Positions 9,986 to 21,199 of a stretch of DNA of 64,000 bases are shown here, in pieces (the first letter of the stretch is position 1; every line of letters starts with the position of its first letter). The DNA comes from Apoda limacodes (taxonomy: Eukaryota; Arthropoda; Insecta; Lepidoptera; Limacodidae), in assembly GCA_946406115.1 (NCBI GenBank), contig OX291540.1, positions 8,614,563 to 8,678,562 on the forward strand. Reading direction: 5' to 3'. The position numbers and the translations under genes are program-made. The notes beneath the pieces are model-generated. The model saw only the letters and a list, made by a program, of their open reading frames with translations, had not been told where the DNA came from and ran no database searches.

Positions 9986-10579
9986 TTAAGTAACTGCAGT
10001 TAAAGCCTACATTACCAATTTTATGACCATTTCTCTAGGAGTTATTGACATTTATTTAGTTTGTAATGCCATCGGCTTTCGAATCAAAGGTCCTGTGCCT
10101 AGAATCACGGTAGAATAATCTCACAGCTTTAAGCCCTAGTGCCAGCGCTCGACTTTTGAATAATTCTGTTCTTTGTTATGTAGGTATTCTGTTAGAATTG
10201 CGTTTGAGTAGAAACATAGAGTATGAAAATTATTGCGGCTCTGAAAAACTGATAAACCGTTTTTTTTCAAAACAATATTTTTTGGGAGTTTTGATTAACT
10301 TCAACAAAATTATCTTTAATTTTGCAGATTTTTAAATACGTGATTCAAAAGTTTAAATTTTTGAACTTAGGAAAAAGTCTAGATCTAATCTCACATTAAT
10401 TTTTAAACACATAGGTTTACACACACTTACCTTTTGAAAAGCTACACAATATACCCAAAAAATATACAATGGAGAATGGGATTCACGAAAATTGGGTCAT
10501 CCCTCAATTCAAATCATTAGTACAAATAGTATGTGTGTACCTACCTATGAGAGCTTTCTACTCTTTAATATCAAACCCA
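9986..10579. other. No gene recognised
   Basis: AT-rich, no motif recognised. Confidence 0.4.
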
Positions 10580-10705
10580 ACCTGTATGGCAATTCACAAA
10601 AGACGCCATGGCTTTGTAAAACTTAATCCAAATCGATGCAAAGACGTCAAACAGACATACGGACGGACAGGTCCCGTTTTTGCCATTTAGCTACGGAATA
10701 CTGAA
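10580..10705 (-). repeat. 'GGTTCCGT' family fragment
   Basis: The minus strand reads CAGTATTCCGTAGCTAAATG, GCAAAAACGGGACCTGTCCG, TCCGTATGTCTG, the left-end blocks of the family. Confidence 0.6.
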
Positions 10706-11378
10706 AAGAAAAAGTAACTTCAAAATGTCTGTATCGCCATCTAGCGTTATTTATCGCCATATTTTACTTGACACATTTTATACCAAATAATAATAAACAC
10801 TTCTGATAGAGCTTTGCCGGTATTTCGAACATATTATAGTTTCTAGGAGTATCAGTTTAGGCAATAGTAAATTTAAAATCAGGTATTTATATACCTGTAG
10901 TGTTTATTATGAATGGTTTAACGCCATCTAGCGCGATTACCGTAGATCTCCGCCCATCTTCATAAACTACGCATCTGAAGTTAGTAAAAACATTGTTTGA
11001 AGAATTACAGTAATATTACACTAGGTGGCAGTGATTCCCCAGCACTATATAGATTAACTAAATAAAAAGTAGAAGTAAAGTTAACTGAATGCTAGACTAC
11101 TGCTATGCACATTTCTATTTGGTCGCTTTTGATCCACGAAGCAAAATTAGATTCCCAGGCAATATTGCCACATATAAAATAAAAAATATACCCTGGGGTA
11201 TAATTTTTATCAGTGACCAAGTAAAGAGAATTTAATTCTTTTACGTTGGGAAATCTTTATTTTATGTCGATTGCGTTCGGTTCTACTTACATGGGGATGT
11301 GTGTAAATAAAGGTGCGTTCTATTGACATCGCATATAGCATAGGCATTGAAATCGTTCACCAAATGTAAGTAAACAAA
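10706..11378. other. No gene; two 'GCCATCTAGCG' motifs
   Basis: GCCATCTAGCG occurs at about 10737 and 10923 in the same orientation, a short motif often seen at termini of insect repeats. No bounded element could be defined. Confidence 0.35.
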
Positions 11379-11705
11379 ATGGCCGTTCACTATTTGACAG
11401 CACATCCACTGCTATACCTCCCGAGCATGTGCAGCCAATGCATATTGAATGGGCCCGGAAGTGACGTCATAGCGCATTCATTTTTGGTCAACAGAACGAT
11501 CAAACGTGCACATAAAGAGCATTCAATGCGTATAATGCTTGTCAACAAAACGCCCTATTGCTATAGGTATCGCGTACCAACAGAAGTACTTGACACAATT
11601 TTTTGCTATTGGTTCAAAAAGTTGGTTACATGCTTTGACGAAAACAAAAAGGCAAGGCAGTACGTAGTGTGCATGCAGCACATGGTTGGAAATCCAGTTC
11701 CATAA
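11379..11705 (+). CDS. Unidentified 108-codon ORF
   Basis: The frame starts MAVHYLTAHPLLYLPSMC and ends QHMVGNPVP. It has ten or so Cys/His residues without a regular zinc-binding spacing. It is one of the longer open frames in the window and sits immediately upstream of a LINE C-terminus on the same strand, so it may be unrecognised LINE sequence. The overlapping minus frame is also open, which lowers the coding evidence. Confidence 0.15.
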   Translation: MAVHYLTAHPLLYLPSMCSQCILNGPGSDVIAHSFLVNRTIKRAHKEHSMRIMLVNKTPYCYRYRVPTEVLDTIFCYWFKKLVTCFDENKKARQYVVCMQHMVGNPVP

Positions 11706-11711
11706 GACATA

Positions 11712-12270
11712 TTGTGTACTATCTCTTGTATAACGTATGTACTCAAAAACTGTCACTTATTCCCTAAAAATAGCGACCAACACAGTGTTAATACAAGGAA
11801 TAAGGACAAATTGGTATTTCCCAAATTTCGTCTTCAGAAGGTACATAGCTCTTTTGCAATACAAAGTATATATTTCTACAATAAAATTCCAAAACATGTG
11901 GTTAATTTAAAACATATTTCAAAGATAATTTTATGGAAAAAAGCTGTTACAAAGTTGATGAATACATTTATGATAAAAATGCTTGGATGAATCAGCACTT
12001 AATTGATTTGTATTGGTATAGGTGCATTTGTTAATTTTTTTTAATAAAAACATTGTATTTTATGGTATAACCTAGTGTAAGGCTATATTGTATTTTAATA
12101 TGAAGTTGAAAAAATTAAAAAAGATTAACTGCTGAGTTTCTTGCCGGTTCTTCTCGGCAGTAAATCAATCTGAACTGGTAGTTATTTCTTAAAATCCATA
12201 AATTTACTGAAGATTCAATAGCGCTGTTTAAAAGTCTATTTAAATTAAAAAAAAATGAGTTTGAGTTTGA
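11712..12270 (+). mobile_element. LINE reverse transcriptase C-terminus, 3' UTR and TTTGAG tail
   Basis: HSVNTRNKDKLVFPKFRL, then IQSIYFYNKIPKHVVNLKH and a Lys-rich end ending in KLMNTFMIKMLG (frame to 11990) is the conserved tail of jockey/CR1-like LINE polymerases (NTRNK..L..P..L then YNxLP). The 3' UTR contains GAGTTTCTTGCCGGTTCTTC at 12135-12154 and ends in a GAGTTTGAGTTTGA microsatellite near 12266. The same 3' end occurs at 15160-15420 (minus), 30835-30960 (minus) and 37232-37395 (plus). Confidence 0.7.
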
Positions 12271-12551
12271 TAATTGTTTAGATATCAATTACCACTGACT
12301 TTAGCGATCGATATTGATTTCTTGTTCCAGATATTGCTATTATGTCAAACGTTTTTGAAAATTTAGGGCATCGGCAGTGTAGTCAAGGAGAGATTTCGAT
12401 AGCTGAAAGCAATTTCAATTTAAACATCTTTTAATACCTATTAAGAATGTACCATACCTACGATATCTTGATATCTTCCTTTAGGTTGGCAACCCTGTTT
12501 TACTAGTCTATGGCATAAAGCTGGCTTTTATTTTCGTTCGTTCTCTCACTC

Positions 12552-12808
12552 AGTTGCTGTGTTGCCGTCAGTCGGTTTTCAGTTGAAGTTAATTCTGTCG
12601 ACCGTGATTCGAACTGGATTTGCCGTGAAAATAATAACTTGTATGTTGTTTTGTACAAAATTATAACTTAAATATCCGGTATTTAGTGAGATAAATGTTT
12701 ATTAAATAAGGTGAAATAGTTAAATGTGATTTAGAAGTGAGCTTTGTGTTAAAAATCGTGACTCAGAGTTGTAATTCGGTGTAATTTCAAGTTCGCCGGC
12801 TTATCTTG
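12552..12808 (+). promoter_or_regulatory. Candidate TATA-less promoter and 5' UTR exon with splice donor
   Basis: Three initiator-like TCAGTT/TCAGTC strings are clustered at 12550, 12568 and 12577, without a TATA box. A 240-base GC-fluctuating segment with no long ORF follows and ends in CTTG|GTGAGT at 12808, a good donor. Tight Inr clusters followed by a noncoding first exon and a long first intron are common in insect genes. I could not find the next exon in the window. This is inference from short motifs only. Confidence 0.33.
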
Positions 12809-13829
12809 GTGAGTGTATGATCGATATTTACGCTTATTAGGATATCATTTTTGTTATTTTTACTGATATTTTGTCCTATGATGTTCATCGGTTTTTCAAA
12901 ATCTTAACAAAGTAGAAGTTAGCAAACTACTCTTTTATGAACAGAAATTCAATAAAGCACTACATAGTTGTTGGTTGATGTGCTTAGATGGTTAGGTATT
13001 ATCATAAATTGATACCCCATCAATTTATTTTAAAACTGTGATTAAATTATACCATACGTATATTCAAAATTAAAAACTTAGGGTAAAAGTTTAGTATTCT
13101 GCGGCAGAATCTGAAGGGGTGAAGGAGCGGAAAGGGGCTTACGCTTCTTATTTATATTCTATGTTATAAATGGTGTTTATAAGACATAAGGTTTCATAAA
13201 TTTAATTTATAACCATAGGCAACGGGTGCATTTAACACACACTATACTACTTACTTTTATTTCGTCAGCATTTTATGTTAGAATTTTGTGATGTTACGAG
13301 ATTTTTGCACACCGTCGTTCGTTCGTCGTTAAATTTTTGTAAATTTCTTAATGTTAAATTTATGAAAAATTTGCTTTGTGTATGTATATATTTGTCAGCT
13401 TGTAGTTATAGTATTAAAAAAAATAGAAAAATAAAAATAATTTAGATCATGTTGCACTCCCTTTTATCTCATTCTGCTAACTGATTCTAACACAATACTT
13501 ATTTTAACTGTTTTGTTATGTGGTATAACCTTTCGGTAGGTCTGACCTATTTATTCTAAATAACTCTAAAACTAGCATGAAGTCTTAGCATTACTAGAAC
13601 CTCCATATTATTAGGGTGTGTTAATTTGGGATGAGTAATCAATATTTTTGTTTATTTTGTGACCTGTCATCCCTTCTTTTCTTGTTTTCTTTTCTTGTTC
13701 CTTCTGAGCTGCGTTGCAAATAAATTTCCCCTCATTTTAGCACCAACTACCCATTCAGTCTAAGGGTATCTGATAATTTCAGGGGGGCTATTATTTTTTG
13801 ACAGTTCCGTGTGTCTATATATGGTTATG
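12809..13829. other. Possible intron; no element recognised
   Basis: Lower density of recognisable repeats than elsewhere. No exon-like frame. Confidence 0.35.
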
Positions 13830-14038
13830 TTCCAAATCACGCCGAGTAATTATCGCCCGGTAGAGTTGGAAAATCAACCCGTTCTGGAACGAGTGTTTGA
13901 CAGTTAATTTTCACACTGACAGGAGTGATTTTCTACCTTTTCTATGGCAGTGTAAAGAATTCAACTTGACAGTTGGAAAATTACTCTACCCTGGTTGTCC
14001 CAGAACCACTTTTTTAACTTCCTCGTTGCGATTTGGAA
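13830..14038. mobile_element. Foldback MITE-like repeat, 209 bp
   Basis: The left end TTCCAAATCACGCCGAG is mirrored by TTCCAAATCGCAACGAG at the right. Inner blocks around GGTAGAG and TTGACAGTT are also mirrored, so most of the element can fold on itself. No clear target duplication was seen. Confidence 0.5.
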
Positions 14039-15159
14039 GGCACCCTATGTTTTGAGTATTTTATTTTGATTTTTTTTTAGATAATAAAAAAAGATATACA
14101 GTTCATAATGCGAAAAATAAACTGTTTTTTTAAAACAGTATTAAAACTATTTTTCTCTAAGAATTCACTATCACATTTGACAGCTATCAAAAAAAAGGGC
14201 ACAAAGTACCCACCTTCCAACATGGGTTTTGGTAGGAATATTTCGTAGCAAAATCATTTATACTAAACGATAAAAGTCAACATTAGATTTTGCTACCAAA
14301 AGTATAAAATGCAAACCGTTCACAATTTCTGCTCAAAAGTAGTCAGATGGAACCCCCTAATTAGTGTAGAAAATATAAATTTAAAGTAACAACCTGCCAA
14401 GTGTTTGTTTATGATATTTTTGACACTTGTCACTGAAAAATTAAACTTTATTCCCATGCCTGGAGGTGGCGCTTTGGGGTTGCTGTACATATTCATTGTA
14501 TATTTTAGTGGGTGTAAGAAGTACCATTCGTTTTGCAATCAATAATTTTGATAAATTTTAAAGCTACCTGAACGAAAGGTGGCTGCTGCAAAATTTATCA
14601 AATGTGGAAACTTTTTATACCAACACGAATATACTCTCAAACAGCCTAGATAAACAAAATAGGTACGGTGTACCACATACAATGTGGTGTTAAAATCAGA
14701 TAGAGGCATGAGTGATGAAAAATGCAGTATTTCGTGCTTTGCATTCTACCACAAAAATCTCCAAAGATTTGCATTAAACATTGCATAGTTACAACACTCA
14801 CCAATAAGCTACAGGATTTAAACATTTCATTTAGGAGTGAGACAAGTCTAAAATGTGTACACAAAAATACAAGGAGAGTACCTTCTGTATGTATTTTTGC
14901 CAGCATCAAGATTGGCTGTCATATTGGCTTAGGCAAAAGGTAGAAACATGACAATCTTTTCCAGTATATATTTATTATTACCAGAGCTATTATTTATTAA
15001 ATACCACCAAGGACTTCTAAAAACACTTAAATTATGAAAGATCAGATACATTGTAGTTAATGTATCCATGCATGTTCAAAAGAGCTAGCTATTTAGTTTT
15101 GATTACCTCCACCCTAAAAAACTAAGTGATGATTTGTAGGTTCTTAGTTATTACTGCCA
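14039..15159. other. No gene recognised
   Basis: A small imperfect hairpin involving TAGCAAAATC/GATTTTGCTA lies at about 14250-14298. The overlapping frames at 14646-14943 have no motif. Confidence 0.4.
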
Positions 15160-15420
15160 TTGACATCAACTCAAACCAAAAAGCTCTTTATTCCAGTAGA
15201 TTTTTTAAGAACACTTTAAAATTGTCTAATTCACAAATTAGTCATGACTTTGCCACCAGTTGTAATGGTTGTATCTACTGAGAAGAACCAGCAAGAAACT
15301 CGGCAGTTACTTTATTCACATATTCACAATAATACTCTTAGACTACAAACATTTAGGGATCTCACAAATAAAATGATTAAATGTATAATTCTACAATCAT
15401 ATGAAGCAGCCTGCTAATTA
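15160..15420 (-). mobile_element. LINE 3' UTR copy
   Basis: The minus strand contains GCCGAGTTTCTTGCTGGTTC, CAACTGGTGGCAAAGTC, AGACAATTTTAAAGTGTTC, CTACTGGAATAAAGAG and GGTTTGAGTTGATG, in the same order as the LINE 3' ends at 12131 and 37232. Confidence 0.6.
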
Positions 15421-16712
15421 ACTGAGTAGATCATAGCTGTGGATTTTTGTCCTCCATATTTTTAGTAAATTTTTGTTTAGTCCACCTTTTTGACAGACTG
15501 TTAATAGTCAATGATCTTTTATTATAATATATATTATAATAATATGCAGTATTAGTTGGACACATAAGTACTATCAGCCAGAAACTTGGGTATCCACTTT
15601 AGAAATTTGTTGTTTGCAAGCAATGCAATTGCTTTGATGCCGCCCACAAAATTGTTTGCCAATTAATAAACAATCATCAATAAACTGCGTGATTCATTAA
15701 AATATTTTATGGTCACTCTATGCCATTTAGTTGATGTTGTGTTGAATTGTTAGTGGACCAAAACAAGCATGGCACCTTGCTGAAAAGGACATCGGTCACT
15801 GCAAGCCAATGACGTTTTTAAAGTTGATACTCAGATTTCTGGCTAACCACTATCACTTGCCACATTGTCTATTGTAACAACTAACAAAGATTCTAACAGT
15901 TAACTACCCTACTCTGTTTTATGTCAACAAACATTTGCATCTGTTAAATTTGTTTTAACACCCCATTTCTTGTTATATTCAGAGGTGTTGTTTATTTATT
16001 TATATTTAAAAGTCAAGACTGCTTAATTATTACCAAATTGGACTTAAAAGGTGTCATGATTTTTTTATAAATTTAAATTGTAGTAAAATTTTTTTTTTTT
16101 TGCATTTATGTAAGTACATACTCAATGCAAGGGTAGTATATGAAAATTTGCAGGGACTCAGTATACTTAACAATAAAAGTGGTGTCAATAATGTAAAAAG
16201 GCCTTTGTTTCTGCATGGAATACATATTCCATAAGCAGAATTGTGCTTATATTATGATCAAAATTTGACACATAATCTATTTGTGGTTTTTCTTAAAGAG
16301 TATCTAAAAGTAGTTTAGGTATATTGACACGATAAATTAATGAAAATACATAAAACAAATTTATGAGCAAAAGTAACAAGAAGGGACAATGTAGATTGAA
16401 GACAATCCTTGAACATCCTCCATTAAATTTAGTATATCCTAAGAAAAGGTGAGGTCAAGAGTATTCTTAAACAGTTGAACATGTATGTAAGTGAAATGCC
16501 AAAAATATGCAACATTTGTCAGCAAGATAACATGTAAATAAACATTTTGTTTTTTCTTCTTTGAGCCCCATTGTTGATTGAAGTTTACCATATATTTTAC
16601 ATTAAGTAGGTATAAAAACATAATTGAAAAAAATAATCTTATTACTTTGCGTGTTGGTTATTTTCAAATACTTATTATAACCCAAATTTCAAATTTTTAA
16701 TTTATTCATTTT
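15421..16712. other. No gene recognised
   Basis: AT-rich; a T14 run lies near 16089. Small frames such as 16439-16621 have no motif. Confidence 0.4.
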
Positions 16713-16866
16713 TAAGGTTCTGAACCCAAAGAGTGCCAACAGAGCTCTATTACTAAGTTTATTTCAAACACTTATAGTTAGACATATTTCAAAGCTTGAA
16801 TTTCTTAATTTTTAAGGTTCTGAACCCAATGAGTTCCAACAGAGACTATTACTAAGTTTATGCTGT
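16713..16866 (+). repeat. Two direct copies of a 'GGTTCCGT' family segment
   Basis: TTTTAAGGTTCTGAACCCAA, GAGTGCCAACAGAG, TATTACTAAGTTTAT occurs at 16713-16765 and again at 16810-16862, about 97 bases apart. Each matches the 'GGTTCCGTACCCAAAGGGTGCC' part of the family. Confidence 0.6.
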
Positions 16867-17107
16867 AGTAGTACCAAAGTAAATAGACCTACTTAAGTAT
16901 GTAATATTTATTTCAACTTGTTACCTTCGCGCGTCTCTGTGAACTGGGTCTCAAATAGACAGACAGATAATATATATGTTTTATGAGATATAGGTTCTAA
17001 TTACCAATTTGTATTTTAATCTTAGTTTTGATATTAATTTTAGCTTCATAGCTCTGGAGTACTGCAGACAGCCGGACAACAGAGTAATCTTTAAAGGCAG
17101 GCATTTT

Positions 17108-17310
17108 ATTTATACCAATCAGGTGGCAAACACGCTAACGGTCCGCCTGATGGTAGGCTGTCACCGCAGCCTATGGACGCTTGCAACTCCAGAGGCGTCA
17201 TTCGTGCGTTGCCGACCCTTTAAAAATCCAGTAACTACTTTCTTGATGAACCCCATATTCAGTACTTTGAGAAAATCTTATCAGGGAGCTTATTCCACAA
17301 CCTAAGCGTT
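17108..17310 (+). repeat. 'GCCTGATGGTAAGC' family copy
   Basis: It has CAGGTGGCAAACACGCTAAC, GTCCGCCTGATGGTAGGC, CGCAGCCTATGGACGC, GTTGCCGACCC and GGGAGCTTATTCCACAACC in order. The 98-codon frame over it is repeat sequence, not a gene. Confidence 0.7.
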
Positions 17311-18572
17311 CCTATGTCTAACTCGAAGTTATTGTTGGGATCAGCAGGCCGCACGAAAAGCTCACAGAAAGAACGCATTGCACCCATTGTAGCTCTTTTT
17401 TTTTTTTTAGGTACCTACTTTTCATTCTTAGTGCGAATTTTTAATTACTAATTACTGGTACTACTGGAGTATATACATTTACGAAATATTTACTTATGTA
17501 TAGAAACAGTACCTTAGTGGACGTATTTTAAGCGCTTTTTTACCATTTTTAAATTGGTGCGGGCTACAGCCAGATACATAGTTCCTTGTATATGTATTGT
17601 TACTCTTCGGCGTAGAGGCCGCTCGCGGCGCGTATTTTGACATGCAATCCGTGTCTTCCTTGTGAGTACGGAACCCTAAAAATAAATTCTCTTGTCTCTT
17701 AAAGGATTGATTAGGAAAAAAAACTAGTCTTGCGGCAACATTATTTCTTACATATGCGGGGCAACGCCCTGCCCTGTCCTTATTATTTTCCCTGATGGTC
17801 TTAGCCACACATGCGTCTAACCCGCGTCGTTAAATCCGATTCCAAACAATGCTATCTCACATCTGGGCCGACTGAGTCAGTCGAGTGACGTCACATGACT
17901 CTCCACTCTACATGGTAAAGTGACGAAAGTAGTGAGGACTCCACATGAAAATAAATCATATAAGTAGTTATTATCCGATTACGGATTACGACTCTTACGG
18001 ATTTTGTCACTGATAAGATTCTGTGTGGAGCTACCCTGACGCATTCGTCTTTCGGGCACGATAAGGGAAGTTAATCAACAAGAGCGTGGTCAGTTCCTAG
18101 ATGCGTCATCAGGAACACCTAGTGGCACATTTTTTCTAGGCACGTTGAACTGTCGTCAAAACTTGAAAACTTTGATAGTCTAGTGGCAACTAACTTGACA
18201 AACTTTTACTAATTTACACTGAGGTTTATGTCATAGCATTAACCTCTTTCTCCAAGAAGAAGCCTGTGCTACTGCAGTAAGGCGTACAACGGTTGAGGCA
18301 TCCACGAGTCTGTGAAATAAATGAAACTTTTAGGACGAAAAACTTCATATTAAGTTTTGTAGTGCATTGTCGCTGGGTGATAGAGCGACACCCCGCACCC
18401 CTCCTCGTTCATGCGAAAGGTAGCTTGTAGTGGATTTTAAGAAGACTTTAAATTCTAATCTAGAAATAATGCCTTTTTATGGTCATAATGTCATACATCA
18501 ACATACGATTTCTTGTTCATCTGATGTTAAGAATAGTTTTTATACCACTATTATTTTCTTTATATTTTATAG
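17311..18572. other. No gene recognised
   Basis: A minus-strand TTTTTAGGGTTCCGTACTC at about 17670-17690 is another 'GGTTCCGT' family end. The minus 104-codon frame at 17494-17808 runs across it and is not a credible gene. Confidence 0.4.
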
Positions 18573-18690
18573 GTAAACAAACACACGGGCCACCTGATGT
18601 TAAGCGGTCACTGTAACCTGTAGACGCTCGCATCACCAGGGGAATTCTGCTGCGTGTTGCCGACCTTTTGAAAATCTAATCATCCCCTTC
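18573..18690 (+). repeat. Diverged 'GCCTGATGGTAAGC' family copy
   Basis: GGGCCACCTGATGTTAAGCG, GTCACTGTAACCTGTAGACG and GTGTTGCCGACCTTTTG keep the family order with many changes. Confidence 0.6.
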
Positions 18691-19469
18691 CTTAAGAACA
18701 CCGTAAAGTAGCCATGGGCGTCATTTCGAACAATACATTGGTACACAACCCATTATACAGGCGATAGAACACGCACAGAGAGGCAAAGTCTTCTTCTCAG
18801 ACTTAAGGACTTTAAAACCTTAAATACATCTTTGAAGACATATCCAAAGATACGTCACACAGAAGGGAAAAAATGCGTGTAATTCAAATATAGACCCTAT
18901 TTTTTTGCTACGATTTATTGCTGTGAAATTATACTTACAGCAATATTTTTCTATTTATAATTCTAAATTTTAATTATTAAAAAGCACAAAATATATGAGC
19001 GAAATTAAAATTAAACGAAACGGTCAGTTTGATTGTGACGTCAAAGTCTGCGACAGCCAACAAATTATGATGTATTGTGTTTTTTATTCTAATGATATTA
19101 CGAGTAGGTACGATTTATTTAGTTAGTTAATAACAATTACATAATTTGTATAAACCCCTAAAATGTTATATTACTACATATATTTCACGTAACATTTTAT
19201 TTGTATACCAAATATTGCTGTTTTTCGTAGCGATTTACATTTTTATCTTTATAAAGCAATGTAGGCAACTGATTAAAAGAGTCTTTTTCGTCAAATATCT
19301 TTTTGACAGAATTTAAGGGAAGATAGCCTCGGTATTATAATGCTATTACTGACGGACAAGACATAACAAAACTAAAACTAAGAGGGACATATATAAATGA
19401 ACTGAAACAGTAAGATTTCTTCGTCCATGTGGCCGGGTTTCTTTGCGAGTAAAACGATAAATACAGTCA
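18691..19469. other. No gene recognised
   Basis: AT-rich. No motif recognised. Confidence 0.4.
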
Positions 19470-19862
19470 GGTATAGTATCTGTAGCCAAATGGCTAAAAC
19501 GAAAAATCCTGTCTGTTTTGGCCTTATATAGTTCCTCTTTTTAAGTGTGCAACGCGCGAGTGTGTAATGCGCCTGCGGTGTTGCAAGCGTCCGTAGAATA
19601 CGGTGGACTGCTTAACATCAGGTGAGCCGAAGCTTTGTTAGACAATTTGCTAGTATAAAAAATCAGCCGTGTTTACATTTTACAACAGCTATACTGTTTT
19701 GCATTGAAATGATCTTTTAAAAGTCACAATAAATTTTGTGCTCGACGCATAAATGTATTATTTCACCAAAACATCGCCAAACCTCTGATTAGGCAAAAGA
19801 GATTTTATAGCACAAAATCGGAACCCTCGTTGCGCGAGTTCAACTCGCACTTGACTGATTTT
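19470..19862 (+). repeat. 'GGTTCCGT' family copy with nested repeat
   Basis: The left part reads TCTGTAGCCAAATGGCTAAA at 19479. The right end reads CGGAACCCTCGTTGCGCGAG and AACTCGCACTTGACTG (19820-19857). Between them, 19553-19650 is a minus-strand copy of the 'GCCTGATGGTAAGC' family (GCTCACCTGATGTTAAGC, GACGCTTGCAACACC on the minus strand), so the second family inserted into the first. Confidence 0.55.
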
Positions 19863-20634
19863 TTATTCTTCTATTGATCTCTAGTAAATAAGATAGATCA
19901 ATATCAGAAATTATAGATGCCGTTCATAGACTGAAATGATTATTAATTTTGTTGCTCTACTCAAACATCAAGTTCGTCCGAGATTGGATTGGAGTTTAAT
20001 ATTAATTGAAGAAGGCACTGAACTCGGAGTAAGTGTGAAGTTATTGTTTAAAGACTAGGTGATCTCCACATTTAATCATTCTTAATTGTATAAAAAAAGT
20101 GTAGGTACCTTTACTATAGCGTTGTCGTAGATTTTCCAACAGATCTAGTTTCCGACCAAAACAGGATAATCAAAACCTCAAAAGTCAAATAAAAGGTGTG
20201 TTCTGTTTATCACGTACATTCGTTCAATGTTATCACAATCCTGCCATGTCAAAAAGTTATAAGTCTGTATGACAGCTATAACAATCTTGGCTCATCTCCG
20301 TAGTTGGATTATACACATTTAGTGCATGATGAACATTATGGGGTCAAACAACACGCTACTAAAGTAAATGAACAATATCCGTTACGAATAATGACCGTAG
20401 TCGTTCCAGTTATACCCTGTTGCGCTTATATTTCCCTAATTATTAGGGGTCAAATTTGTAAAATTAACAAAAATAGGTATATATTTAATTTACTTTTAGT
20501 CTCGAGTTTTTGGTATTATTAACTTTTTAAAACAAGATGATATCTAAAAATTAAAAAGAAAACCCGGCCAAAAATCCATATAAATTACTGAAATTATTTG
20601 AAGTAGCTTAAAATACCTCACCATTTTATCTTCA
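19863..20634. other. No gene recognised
   Basis: AT-rich sequence; the 72-codon frame at 20304-20522 shows no motif. Confidence 0.4.
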
Positions 20635-20840
20635 TTTAACCACTAAGGTGGCAAACAAGCTTACGGTCCGCACGATGGTAAGCAGAGGGGTATCACTCAC
20701 GAGTTGCCGACCCTTCAAAAATCCAATAACTTCTTTCTTGAAGAACCCCATACTGTAGTCCTTAGAGAAAACCTTGGCAGGGAGCTTATTCGACAACCCA
20801 AGCGTTCGCGAAAGGAAGTTTCTCTGAAACCTCTATCTAT
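20635..20840 (+). repeat. 'GCCTGATGGTAAGC' family copy, long
   Basis: It reads CACTAAGGTGGCAAACAAGC, GTCCGCACGATGGTAAGC, GTTGCCGACCCTTCAAAAAT, GTAGTCCTTAGAGAAAACCT, GGAAGTTTCTCTGAAACC. The open frame 20704-21066 begins inside it. The part after 20840 (about 75 codons, ELGILQVPGDAAASGQGYY) is unrecognised and followed by CAAAATCGGTTCATTCGTT, which is typical of insect repeat sequence. Confidence 0.65.
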
Positions 20841-21199
20841 GTATAACCTATTCATTGCGACCATTCCAATAAGCCCAAACATCATACCTCTGCTGTTAAC
20901 TGGTAAGGAGTTGGGTATCCTGCAGGTTCCAGGTGATGCTGCAGCATCAGGTCAAGGTTACTATGTTCTTGCAGTAGGTATCAATCGAAGTATCAGGATC
21001 CTTGATGTCGAACTGATTGGACCTGTGGAAGTTGGTTATTCTCTTCATCAACTACATAAAAGTTGATCTGTAAACAGATGAACAGATTTTCTTGAATTAT
21101 ACGTAAGAACACACTTAATTAAGTCACCGTTCAAAGAAGAAAAACTAAGTCAAAATCGGTTCATTCGTTTGGACGTAAAAACACGTAAAAACCTTGAGT

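Noticed and set aside
11379..11705. Confident gene call for the 108-codon ORF
   Set aside because: No domain, overlapping open frame on the other strand and position next to LINE sequence; kept only as a low-confidence entry.
17494..17808. 104-codon minus-strand ORF
   Set aside because: Runs through a 'GGTTCCGT' family end and shows no domain or splice context.
20704..21066. 120-codon plus-strand ORF
   Set aside because: The first third is repeat-family DNA; the rest has no recognisable motif and is followed by typical repeat sequence.
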